This document shows, one piece after another, positions 1 through 5,785 of a DNA stretch of 5,785 nucleotides. Positions within the stretch are counted from its first letter, which is position 1, and each line of letters starts with the position of its first letter. The stretch is from Pseudomonadota bacterium. Its GTDB lineage: Bacteria > Pseudomonadota > Alphaproteobacteria > Rhizobiales > Hyphomicrobiaceae. The stretch covers positions 1 through 5,785 of the forward strand of contig JAEVZQ010000379.1 of the NCBI GenBank assembly GCA_023392135.1, written 5' to 3'. The notes under the pieces are model-generated. The model ran no database searches and was not told where the DNA came from. It saw nothing but the letters and a program-made list of their open reading frames with translations. The position numbers and the translations under genes are program-made.

Positions 1-10
1 GTCACGTTCA

Positions 11-58
11 AACCCCACCCCCGGCGCTGCGCGCCGACCTCTCCCCATGGGAGAGGTT
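11..58. repeat. Intergenic double-hairpin repeat (REP-like)
   Basis: Two adjacent perfect hairpins are visible. One has arms GGCGC/GCGCC (23-27 and 31-35, loop TGC). The other has arms CCTCTCCC/GGGAGAGG (38-45 and 49-56, loop CAT). The block is bounded by AACC on the left and GGTT on the right. It lies 35-82 bases beyond the stop of the minus-strand dehydratase-like gene. No T-run follows on either strand, so it is not a textbook intrinsic terminator, although it could stabilise or end the transcript. GC-rich paired hairpins of this CTCTCCC...GGGAGAG style are scattered through alphaproteobacterial intergenic DNA. Assigning it to such a dispersed family is from general knowledge; its copy number cannot be seen here. 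Confidence 0.6.
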
Positions 59-92
59 AAAAGGTGTTCGCTACACAGAATCCAATCGAGCT

Positions 93-1601
93 CTAAACGT
101 TAGCTACGTGGAGCATGGTGTTGGCAGCCGTCCCGGCGGCGCCCATGTGCGGCACGTGATAGGTTGCCTTGCGCATCGCTGGCGCCCTCTCGAGCACCTT
201 TTTGACAGCCTCCGGATCAAGCCCCGTCTTCTCCATCGCTTTCACATACTCATGGACGGCGCGCTTCTTGGCTTCGGTCAGGATCATCTGACACCGGGAG
301 AGCGCATGCACTTCCGCATCGCCCTTCACCTCGATGGGCGCATAGAGGAGATCGGGATGCTGGCCAACGACACCCGCCATTGCCCCGATGCTCATCGTGT
401 TCGGCATGCAGGAGTAAGGCGACAGCTCGCAGATCATGTGCGCCTTGTTGTGAAGGTGCGCCCAAAGGGCCTTGCCGATCAGCATGTCGCCTTCACCGCC
501 CGACAGCCGATGATGGAAATAGGGCGCCGCCAGCCGCCGCAGTTCATACTGGTCCGGGATTTCGTGCGGGATGTTGCCCAGCGCCTTGCGCATGCGGTTG
601 TAAGTGCCGCGAAAGACCTTCTGCAGACCCTTCAACGCCCAGATCTTCGCCTGCGCGCCGCGGTCGGTGCCGATACGGTCCTCCAGTTCCTGGACATAAA
701 ACCGGATCCAGTAATCCAGCCAGACGACGATGGCTGCCGGATAAACCTCGGCGCCTTCCGATTCCAGCCAGCGGTGGATATTGTAGTTGGGGTCGCCCTC
801 GACGGTCTGCAGATAGAATTCGCCAGTAATCTTCACCACCGGCTTGACCTGCAGGCGGTCCACCTCGACCGCGTCGAATTTGCGATAGACCTCGCGCAGC
901 GCCTTGATGAAATAGCTCGTTGTCAGATGCCAGGCGAGCGGGCCCCACTTCTCGCCCTTTGCCGGGCGGTTTCGGAAAATTTCGCAAAGGTAAGCGATGC
1001 TCTCCTTGACCACGCTGTCCGTCTGACCGGGGACCACCTCGTATGGCCGCGTCCGGTATTCCAAGCTCTGCAAAGCATCCGTGCACAGAATCGCCCAGAC
1101 CACTCCAAGGGTGAGCGGAATATTGACCTCGAAACCGCCGCCCTCGAGTGCACCCTGCTCCATCCGGTTCTGCGCAACCAGAAATATACGAAAAGCCTCG
1201 AGGCCGACATTACGCAGCGCCAGCTCGTAGCTCTGATGGTACTGGCCGAAGCGACAGGCACCACAGGAGCCCGCGGTGACGTACACGTATTTGTCGGCTA
1301 CGGCGTCTGCCCCGATCCGCTTGGCCTCCTCGCGCAGGAAGTTTGCGAGGTTGCCCGTCGTGAAGCTCGTGGGGCAGCATTGTCCGATGTCAGCCAGCTC
1401 ACGGCCGAGCAGAAGATCATTCCGTGTTGCTACCGGTAGCGGCCGGGCCTTGTAGCCCATGTTCTCGAACACCGCCTGCATGACGTGCTCGGCGCGCCAA
1501 TGCAGCCCGCCATAGAGAATCTCGACATTCCCGATTTCGGCTTTTGTGAGGGGGCGTGGCTGGTAGGCGCGATAATGTTGCTGCTGCAGCGAGATGGCCA
1601 T
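93..1601 (-). CDS. 2-hydroxyacyl-CoA dehydratase / CoA-activase-related Fe-S protein (COG3581-like)
   Basis: This 502-residue soluble protein has no signal peptide or membrane segment. It resembles the uncharacterised family related to the C-terminal part of the large CoA-substrate-specific enzyme activases and to the HgdB/BcrB-type subunits of 2-hydroxyglutaryl-CoA dehydratase and benzoyl-CoA reductase. Three cysteine motifs support this: GQCCPTSFTTGNL (C75, C76), GSCGACRFGQYH (C113, C116) and SPYSCMPNTM (C398, with C391 nearby). Such cysteines bind [4Fe-4S] clusters in related enzymes, so an oxygen-sensitive electron-transfer or dehydratase-like role is inferred; the substrate is unknown. 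The start is supported by GGAG (complement of 1610-1613) 8 bases before the ATG. Characterised relatives need an ATP-dependent BadF/HgdC-type activase, and none is in the window. The gene is 264 bp downstream of rnd and is probably transcribed separately. Family membership is fairly confident; function is not. Confidence 0.75.
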   Translation of the reverse strand: MAISLQQQHYRAYQPRPLTKAEIGNVEILYGGLHWRAEHVMQAVFENMGYKARPLPVATRNDLLLGRELADIGQCCPTSFTTGNLANFLREEAKRIGADAVADKYVYVTAGSCGACRFGQYHQSYELALRNVGLEAFRIFLVAQNRMEQGALEGGGFEVNIPLTLGVVWAILCTDALQSLEYRTRPYEVVPGQTDSVVKESIAYLCEIFRNRPAKGEKWGPLAWHLTTSYFIKALREVYRKFDAVEVDRLQVKPVVKITGEFYLQTVEGDPNYNIHRWLESEGAEVYPAAIVVWLDYWIRFYVQELEDRIGTDRGAQAKIWALKGLQKVFRGTYNRMRKALGNIPHEIPDQYELRRLAAPYFHHRLSGGEGDMLIGKALWAHLHNKAHMICELSPYSCMPNTMSIGAMAGVVGQHPDLLYAPIEVKGDAEVHALSRCQMILTEAKKRAVHEYVKAMEKTGLDPEAVKKVLERAPAMRKATYHVPHMGAAGTAANTMLHVANV

Positions 1602-1609
1602 GCACTACG

Positions 1610-1613
1610 CTCC
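1610..1613 (-). promoter_or_regulatory. Shine-Dalgarno of the dehydratase-like gene
   Basis: GGAG on the minus strand lies 8 bases before the ATG at 1601, which is good spacing. It is the clearest ribosome binding site in the window and fixes the start of the 502-residue protein. Confidence 0.6.
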
Positions 1614-1682
1614 GTCCGGAGGTCCCGTCGAGACCACGAACAGCGCAAGCGACAAGTTGGTTCCCGGAATCCGCAGTCCAAA

Positions 1683-1711
1683 TTGCGAGTTGCGAGCGCA
1701 ACGTTTGCGAG
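1683..1711. promoter_or_regulatory. Candidate operator: palindrome plus TTGCGAG repeats
   Basis: A perfect inverted repeat GTTGCG-AG-CGCAAC (1689-1702) lies about 90 bases before the start of the dehydratase-like gene. It is embedded in three copies of TTGCGAG (1683-1689, 1690-1696, 1705-1711). Six-base arms with a 2-base centre and extra half-sites resemble a binding site for a dimeric regulator, or a short leader hairpin. I could not place convincing -35 and -10 boxes around it, so the role is inferred from structure and position only. Confidence 0.35.
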
Positions 1712-1770
1712 CGGCTAACTGAAGTGCTTTCCGGATTGAGCAGCACGTCAGCCATCGCATGAACTCTGAG

Positions 1771-1801
1771 GAGCAGGCGGCGTTCCGAAAGCCCCCTGCT
1801 C
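1771..1801 (-). terminator. Possible rnd transcript-end hairpin
   Basis: Seven-base perfect arms GAGCAGG/CCTGCTC enclose a 17-base loop, 65 bases beyond the rnd stop codon on the minus strand. Pairing extends outward imperfectly through CTGAG/CAG. There is no U-tract, so it is weak as an intrinsic terminator; Rho-dependent ending or 3'-end protection is equally possible. Confidence 0.25.
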
Positions 1802-1865
1802 AGCGGCGAGCTGGCTGCGTGCGAAATTGAACTGGGGGCGACCCCGGTCGGGCGGTGGGCTGCCG

Positions 1866-3035
1866 TCAGTTGCCTGTCTGGCAATGCCCTATCGGGACGC
1901 TGACGACCTCACCGCCTGAAACCGAAAGCGCCACCTCGCCGCGCTTCAGCTTCATGGCGTCCGCGCCGAACAGCTCCCGCCGCCAGCCGCGCAGGGCCGG
2001 CACGTCCGGATTATCCTCGGAGGCGATTTGTTCCAGGTCGCTGGTATCGGCGATCAGCTTTGGCGCCACCCGGTTGCGCGCTGCGGCCGCCTTGAGCAAA
2101 ACCCGGAGCAGATCGACCAGGGCCGTGGCTTCCGCCGACAGCACCTGACCCGACGGGATCTGTGGAAGCGTCCGCGGGTCACGCTCGAGACCAAGCTTCA
2201 CCGCCTCGACGATCTCCCGCGCACGAGCCGAGCGAGAAAAGCCTTCGCTCAAGGTCCTGAGCTCGCCGAGCTTTGACGTGTCGGTCGGCGACTGGTTGGC
2301 GATATCGTACAGCGCCTCGTCACGCAGGATACGCGCGCGGGGAACGTCCTGGGTCTGTGCGGCGCGCTCACGCCAGGCAGCCAGCTCAATGAGCACGCCC
2401 AGGGAGCGCCGGTTCCTGACCCGCATCTTGAGGCGCTGCCAAGCGTGCTCGGGCTTGGTCTCGTAAGTGGCGGGATCGGTGAGCGTGGCCATCTCCTCAT
2501 GAAGCCAGTGCGCGCGCCCGCTGCTCTCCAGCTCCGCTTTGAGCTTGGCGTAGACGTCACGCAGGTGCGTGACATCCGCCAGTGCATAGGCGAGTTGCTT
2601 TGGAGTGAGTGGCCGCCGGCTCCAGTCGGTAAAGCGGGAAGATTTGTCGATATCCTTGTTCGTGAGCTTCTTGACGAGGTTCACATAGCTCACCGACTCG
2701 CCGAAGCCGCAAACCATGGCCGCGATCTGGGTGTCGAAGATCGGATGCGGGATGAGGTTCGCCTTGGCGTAGACGATCTCCACATCCTGCCGGCCGGCGT
2801 GGAAGACCTTCGTCACGCGCTCGTTGGCCATCAGGTCATAGAACGGCCCGAGGTCGAGCCCCGGGGCGAGCGGATCGACGATATACTCGTCCTCGGGCCC
2901 TGCCATCTGGATGAGGCAGAGCACCGGCCAGAAGGTCTGCTCGCGAAGAAACTCTGTATCGGTCGCAACGAATGGATGCCGGGCAAGCCGGGCACAAGCA
3001 TCCGCGAGGTCGGAATTTGTCGTAATGAGAGGCAT
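1866..3035 (-). CDS. rnd: Ribonuclease D
   Basis: This is a 389-residue 3'-5' exoribonuclease that trims the 3' ends of tRNA precursors and other small RNAs in the cytoplasm. The DEDDy exonuclease set is complete: ExoI DTEF (D26, E28), ExoII FHAGRQDVE (D84) and ExoIII YALADV (Y150, D154). An HRDC domain spans about residues 197-265 (HAWQRLKMRVRNRRSLGVLIELAAWRE region cut short here as W199-W221), and a second HRDC-like helical region lies near 295-375. The length fits alphaproteobacterial RNase D. The open frame extends 39 codons further upstream, to 3152. I chose the ATG at 3035 because the family begins at MPLITTNSDL and the extra stretch is low-complexity Ala/Gly/Ser with no family similarity. 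No Shine-Dalgarno precedes this ATG. The gene is divergent from aspS, a neighbourhood I recall from other alphaproteobacteria. Confidence 0.95.
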   Translation of the reverse strand: MPLITTNSDLADACARLARHPFVATDTEFLREQTFWPVLCLIQMAGPEDEYIVDPLAPGLDLGPFYDLMANERVTKVFHAGRQDVEIVYAKANLIPHPIFDTQIAAMVCGFGESVSYVNLVKKLTNKDIDKSSRFTDWSRRPLTPKQLAYALADVTHLRDVYAKLKAELESSGRAHWLHEEMATLTDPATYETKPEHAWQRLKMRVRNRRSLGVLIELAAWRERAAQTQDVPRARILRDEALYDIANQSPTDTSKLGELRTLSEGFSRSARAREIVEAVKLGLERDPRTLPQIPSGQVLSAEATALVDLLRVLLKAAAARNRVAPKLIADTSDLEQIASEDNPDVPALRGWRRELFGADAMKLKRGEVALSVSGGEVVSVPIGHCQTGN

Positions 3036-3045
3036 CGGTCGCGCG

Positions 3046-3073
3046 ATATAACCCAGCACGCCACGGTTGTCGC
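3046..3073 (-). promoter_or_regulatory. Candidate rnd promoter
   Basis: On the minus strand, GCGACA (complement of 3068-3073) and TTATAT (complement of 3046-3051) are separated by 16 bases. TTATAT is one base from the CTATAT -10 sequence described for alphaproteobacterial housekeeping promoters; the -35 is weak. The -10 ends only 10 bases before the rnd ATG, so transcription would begin within a few bases of the start codon. That agrees with the lack of a Shine-Dalgarno. No mapping data support it. Confidence 0.3.
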
Positions 3074-3183
3074 CTCCCTTGTATGCCGCACCAACGGCAC
3101 CAACAGGCGAGGCCGCTCGAGCCGGACCGGAACTGGCTGATCGAGCGTCCACGGCTCTTCGCCATCAGCCGCAGGCCGCCAGC

Positions 3184-3212
3184 TTGACAACCCCCCGGTC
3201 ACGTGCGCTTTT
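3184..3212 (+). promoter_or_regulatory. Candidate aspS promoter
   Basis: A perfect TTGACA (3184-3189, preceded by C to give CTTGAC) is followed after 17 bases by GCTTTT (3207-3212), a poor -10 match. Alphaproteobacterial sigma-70-type promoters often keep a strong -35 and a weak -10. Initiation would fall near 3219, giving a leader of about 35 bases before the ATG at 3255. The -35 match is seen directly; its use is inferred. Confidence 0.4.
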
Positions 3213-3254
3213 CCGCTCACTCCCGACATCGGCAGCGCAGGCAAGACGTTTCAA

Positions 3255-5123
3255 ATGGCTGAGGACAAGGTGACGAGCCCTTCGGGCAGCGGACCGGCTG
3301 GCGGAGCCGCCGGCCATGAGATTCCCGCGCACCGTTATCGCACACAGACCTGTGGCGCGCTGCGCCGGAGCGACATCGGCAGGACCGCGCGCCTGTCCGG
3401 CTGGGTGCACCGCGTGCGTGATCACGGCGGGCTTCTGTTCATCGACCTGCGCGACCATTACGGGCTGACACAGGTCGTCGCCGACCCTGACAGCAAGGCG
3501 TTCAAGGCGGCCGAATCGGTCCGCTCCGAGTGGGTGATCCGCGTCGACGGGACTGTTCGCGAGCGTCCCGAGGGGACCATCAACCCCGAGCTGCCGACCG
3601 GCGAGGTCGAGGTCTACGCGACTGAAATCGAAGTACTTTCCGAGGCCAAGGAGCTGCCCGTCCCGGTTTTCGGCGAGCCTGATTATCCGGAAGACCTGCG
3701 CCTCACCTACCGCTTCCTCGATCTGAGGCGCGAGACACTGCACGACATCATCATGACGCGGCTCGCAATTACGCGATCGATCCGCCAGCGCATGCACGAG
3801 GCCGGCTTCAACGAGTTTCCGACACCCATTCTCACCGCCTCGAGCCCCGAGGGCGCGCGCGACTTCCTGGTGCCGAGCCGGATCCATCCCGGCAAGTTCT
3901 ATGCACTGCCGCAGGCTCCGCAGCAGTACAAGCAGCTGCTGATGATCTCCGGTTTCGACCGCTACTTCCAGATCGCGCCCTGCTTCCGCGACGAGGACCC
4001 CCGCGCCGACCGCCTGCCCGGCGAGTTCTACCAGCTCGACGTGGAGATGAGCTTCATCGAGCAGGAGGACGTGTTCCAGACGATGGAGCCCGTCATCCGC
4101 GGCGTCTTCGAGGAGTTCGCCGAGGGCAAGCCGGTGACGCAGGTGTTCCCGCGGATCCCCTTCGACGAGGCGATCCGGAAGTACGGCACCGACAAGCCCG
4201 ACCTGCGCACCCCCATCGAGATGAAGGACGTGACCGAGCACTTCCGCGGCTCGGGCTTCAAGGTTTTCGCCGGCATGATCGAGAAGGACCCGAAGGTCCG
4301 CATCTGGGCGCTGCCCGCGCCCGGTGGCGGCAGCCGCGCCTTCTGCGACCGCATGAACTCCTGGGCGCAGGGCGAGGGCCAGCCGGGGCTCGGCTACATC
4401 TTCTGGCGCGAGGGCGAGGAAGGCGGCGCAGGTCCCATCGCCAAGAACATCGGGGCCGAACGCACCGGCGGCGTCCGCACGCAACTGGGCCTGAAGGAGG
4501 GTGACGCAGCCTTCTTCGTCGCCGGCGATCCGGCCCGCTTCCACAAGTTTGCCGGACTGGCCCGCGACCGCATCGGCCAGGAGCTGAAGCTCATCGACGA
4601 GAACCGCTTTGCCTTCGCCTGGATCGTCGATTTCCCGTTCTACGAGTGGAACGAGGACGAGAAGCGGATCGAGTTCTCGCACAACCCGTTCTCGATGCCC
4701 CAGGGCGGCAGCGCGGCGCTCGATGCGGCCACCACGCCCGAGGAGCAGCTCAAGATCAAAGCCTACCAGTACGATCTCGTCTGCAACGGCTACGAGATCG
4801 CCTCCGGCGGCATCCGCAACCATCGACCGGACACGATGGTAAAGGCATTCGGCATCGCGGGACTAGGTGCCGAGGACGTCGAGGAGCGCTTCGGCGCACT
4901 CTACCGCGCATTCCAGTACGGCGCCCCGCCCCACGGCGGCATGGCGGCCGGCCTCGAGCGCATGGTGATGCTGCTCACCGGCGTGAAGACGGTGCGCGAC
5001 GTGGCCCTCTTCCCCATGAACCAGCAGGCCTCCGACCTGCTCATGGGCGCCCCCTCCGAGGCGACGCCGAAGCAGCTCAGGGAGCTGCACATCCGGCTGG
5101 CGCTGCCGGAGCGGAAGGGGTGA
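3255..5123 (+). CDS. aspS: Aspartyl-tRNA synthetase, bacterial type, probably non-discriminating
   Basis: This 622-residue class II synthetase charges tRNA-Asp with aspartate, and probably also tRNA-Asn. An N-terminal OB-fold anticodon-binding domain spans about 27-125. The catalytic core (about 140-585) contains motif 1 near TPIL (P191), the [13 protein letters not shown] segment (218-230), motif 2 [10 protein letters not shown] (R245, E247) and motif 3 GLERMVML (R569). The bacterial GAD insertion lies between about 310 and 440. H57 in RDHGG and G107 in RPEG match the residues that relax specificity in Pseudomonas aeruginosa AspRS, where E. coli has Leu and Lys. With GatCAB this supports indirect Asn-tRNA synthesis. 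The protein begins about 25 residues before the usual HRYRTHTCG start; this Gly/Ala/Pro-rich extension may be partly or wholly untranslated upstream sequence. GTG at 3270 has GAGGA just before it and is a rival start. Confidence 0.97.
   Translation: MAEDKVTSPSGSGPAGGAAGHEIPAHRYRTQTCGALRRSDIGRTARLSGWVHRVRDHGGLLFIDLRDHYGLTQVVADPDSKAFKAAESVRSEWVIRVDGTVRERPEGTINPELPTGEVEVYATEIEVLSEAKELPVPVFGEPDYPEDLRLTYRFLDLRRETLHDIIMTRLAITRSIRQRMHEAGFNEFPTPILTASSPEGARDFLVPSRIHPGKFYALPQAPQQYKQLLMISGFDRYFQIAPCFRDEDPRADRLPGEFYQLDVEMSFIEQEDVFQTMEPVIRGVFEEFAEGKPVTQVFPRIPFDEAIRKYGTDKPDLRTPIEMKDVTEHFRGSGFKVFAGMIEKDPKVRIWALPAPGGGSRAFCDRMNSWAQGEGQPGLGYIFWREGEEGGAGPIAKNIGAERTGGVRTQLGLKEGDAAFFVAGDPARFHKFAGLARDRIGQELKLIDENRFAFAWIVDFPFYEWNEDEKRIEFSHNPFSMPQGGSAALDAATTPEEQLKIKAYQYDLVCNGYEIASGGIRNHRPDTMVKAFGIAGLGAEDVEERFGALYRAFQYGAPPHGGMAAGLERMVMLLTGVKTVRDVALFPMNQQASDLLMGAPSEATPKQLRELHIRLALPERKG
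3261..3272 (+). promoter_or_regulatory. Alternative aspS start: GAGGA before GTG
   Basis: The ATG at 3255 has no recognisable Shine-Dalgarno upstream (CAAGACGTTTCAA precedes it). In frame, GAGGA (3261-3265) sits 4 bases before a GTG at 3270-3272, which would give a protein 5 residues shorter. The spacing is slightly short. The choice changes nothing in the known domains. Confidence 0.3.
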
Positions 5124-5128
5124 GGAGG

Positions 5129-5222
5129 CGTGAAATCGTGAAATGGTGATGTCGTGAGATCGTGCGGGCCGGGAATTGGCAAAAACACGATTTCACGATT
5201 TCTGCGACTTCACGAATTCACG
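5129..5222. repeat. Long imperfect inverted repeat built from TCGTGA units
   Basis: The left arm (5129-5164) and right arm (5186-5222) are imperfect reverse complements, matching at about 27 of 37 aligned positions, around a 21-base loop. Outer and inner ends pair best; the middle is mismatched. Each arm is itself a degenerate direct repeat: CGTGAAAT-like units occur about four times on the left, and ATTTCACG-like units about four times on the right. It begins 6 bases after the aspS stop, so the aspS transcript would carry a large stem-loop. No T-run follows the right arm (CGGCGC follows), so it is not a standard intrinsic terminator. A dispersed intergenic repeat is the most likely identity. 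Confidence 0.7.
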
Positions 5223-5245
5223 GCGCTGGGAGCAAAAGGGCCGCT

Positions 5246-5272
5246 ATCACGTTACCCAGTGATCACATTGTG
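5246..5272. promoter_or_regulatory. Candidate operator before the Uma2 gene
   Basis: Nested inverted repeats lie 14-40 bases before the Uma2 ATG: ATCAC-8 bases-GTGAT (5246-5263), the overlapping palindrome GTGATCAC (5259-5266) and CAC-ATT-GTG (5264-5272). Repeated GTGA/TCAC half-sites so close to a start codon could bind a repressor. No clear promoter boxes or Shine-Dalgarno were found here, so this is only a structural suggestion. Confidence 0.25.
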
Positions 5273-5285
5273 CTAACCTGCTGCC

Positions 5286-5785
5286 ATGAACGTGCACGCA
5301 CCGCTACGCATGACCGTTGAGCAGTTCATCGACTGGGCCATGGCTCAGCCGCGGGGGAGGTTTGAGCTGTACGGGGGCCGCGTCGTCCAGATGTCGCCGG
5401 AGCGGACGAAGCATATCGAGACGAAGCTCGAGGTTGCGATTGCGTTAAGGAATGCGGCCAAGCTGCTGGCCGAGCGATGCCACGTCCTGACCGACGGCGC
5501 CACCGTCAAGATCGACGATCATACCGCTTATGAACCCGACGCCCTTGTCTACTGCGGGAATAAGCTGGCGCCTGACACAATCATCCTTCCGGAGCCGGTG
5601 ATCGTGGTCGAGGTCACGTCTCCGTCCTCCGAAGCGCGAGATGCCGGGACGAAACTGGCCGGCTACTTCAAGCTCCCGAGCCTCGTGCACTACCTCATCG
5701 TCGATCCTGACGACCAGCTCGTCGTGCATCACCACCGCGGGGAGGACGACACCATAGTCACGCGCGTCGTCGAGCACGGTGAGTT
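5286..5785 (+). CDS. Uma2-family (DUF820) putative restriction-endonuclease-like protein, 3' end outside window
   Basis: An open frame of 166 codons begins MNVHAPLRMTVEQFIDW and runs past the window edge without a stop. Family features appear in order: RFELYGGRVVQMSP (E27), YEPDALVY (D85), VIVVEVTSPSS (E109), then DAGTKLAGYF (K123) and VHYLIVDPDD. D85, E109 and K123 are the likely PD-(D/E)XK-type catalytic residues, all present. Uma2 proteins are usually about 180-200 residues, so only a short tail is probably missing. They are predicted nucleases, often in many copies per genome, with no settled biological role. The start is the first ATG after the operator-like region; ATG at 5310 (M9) is possible. 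No good Shine-Dalgarno is seen. It follows aspS in the same direction, but 162 bases and a stem-loop intervene, so co-transcription is doubtful. Confidence 0.85.
   Translation, partial: MNVHAPLRMTVEQFIDWAMAQPRGRFELYGGRVVQMSPERTKHIETKLEVAIALRNAAKLLAERCHVLTDGATVKIDDHTAYEPDALVYCGNKLAPDTIILPEPVIVVEVTSPSSEARDAGTKLAGYFKLPSLVHYLIVDPDDQLVVHHHRGEDDTIVTRVVEHGE

Larger units (their letters stand above)
1602..1865. other. Intergenic gap between rnd and the dehydratase-like gene
   Basis: No convincing gene is seen in these 264 bases. Short open frames crossing it are extensions of shadows of the neighbouring gene. Besides the palindrome near 1695 it holds two hairpins: GAGCAGG/CCTGCTC (1771-1777 and 1795-1801) and CGACC/GGTCG (1839-1843 and 1846-1850). 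Both lie just past the rnd stop on the minus strand. Either might help end the rnd transcript, but neither is followed by a run of U. Confidence 0.5.

Noticed and set aside
108..1439. 443-codon open frame on the plus strand opposite the dehydratase-like gene
   Set aside because: It is entirely antisense to a gene with clear family motifs. Its translation is rich in Arg, His and Leu with no recognisable domain, as expected from high-GC codon bias.
1417..1884. 155-codon minus-strand frame spanning the rnd/dehydratase gap
   Set aside because: It overlaps the real genes at both ends in another frame, is Ser/Arg-rich, and has no motif or ribosome binding site.
3036..3152. 39-codon upstream extension of rnd
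   Set aside because: It is low-complexity, has no similarity to RNase D, and a good family start exists at 3035.
3165..4823. 552-codon open frame on the minus strand opposite aspS
   Set aside because: The translation is a Leu/Ala/Val/Asp/Glu-rich mirror of aspS codons with no domain. Such antisense frames are typical in GC-rich genes.
5129..5222. CRISPR-like array after aspS
   Set aside because: Repeat units are only 8-10 bases, degenerate, contiguous without spacers, and inverted between the two arms.
5445..5777. 110-codon minus-strand frame at the window end
   Set aside because: It is antisense to the Uma2 gene, whose catalytic motifs are clear on the plus strand.
1..5785. tRNA, rRNA or riboswitch genes
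   Set aside because: I saw no cloverleaf-like sequence, rRNA signature or known riboswitch core in the intergenic regions, judged by eye only.

Overview
The window looks like chromosomal DNA from a high-GC alphaproteobacterium, most likely Hyphomicrobiales/Rhizobiales-like. The evidence is a divergent RNase D / aspartyl-tRNA synthetase pair whose sequences look alphaproteobacterial, strong G/C preference at third codon positions, and GC-rich intergenic hairpin repeats of a style common in that class. The genus cannot be named from the sequence alone.

Layout. Positions 1-92 hold a double-hairpin intergenic repeat. Positions 93-1601 (minus strand) encode a 502-residue cysteine-rich protein related to the 2-hydroxyacyl-CoA dehydratase / CoA-enzyme-activase-associated family (COG3581-like). 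It is the least understood gene here and has no partner activase in view. A 264-bp gap (1602-1865) follows, with a perfect GTTGCG/CGCAAC palindrome and a Shine-Dalgarno sequence serving that gene. RNase D (rnd) lies on the minus strand at 1866-3035. A 219-bp divergent promoter region (3036-3254) separates it from aspS on the plus strand (3255-5123). After aspS there is a long imperfect stem-loop whose arms are built from repeats of TCGTGA-type units (5129-5222). A possible operator follows (5246-5272), then the first 166 codons of a Uma2-family (DUF820) nuclease-like gene that runs off the window end.

Function. rnd and aspS are RNA-processing and translation housekeeping genes. The AspRS carries the His and Gly residues associated with non-discriminating enzymes, so the organism probably makes Asn-tRNA by the indirect GatCAB route. 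The dehydratase-like gene and the Uma2 gene do not obviously belong to that pathway. Each is separated from the core pair by repeat or palindrome-bearing intergenic DNA and appears to be an independent transcription unit. I see no clear novel multi-gene system. The best leads are the orphan COG3581-like Fe-S protein, the repeat-built stem-loop between aspS and Uma2, and the possibly leaderless rnd transcript.
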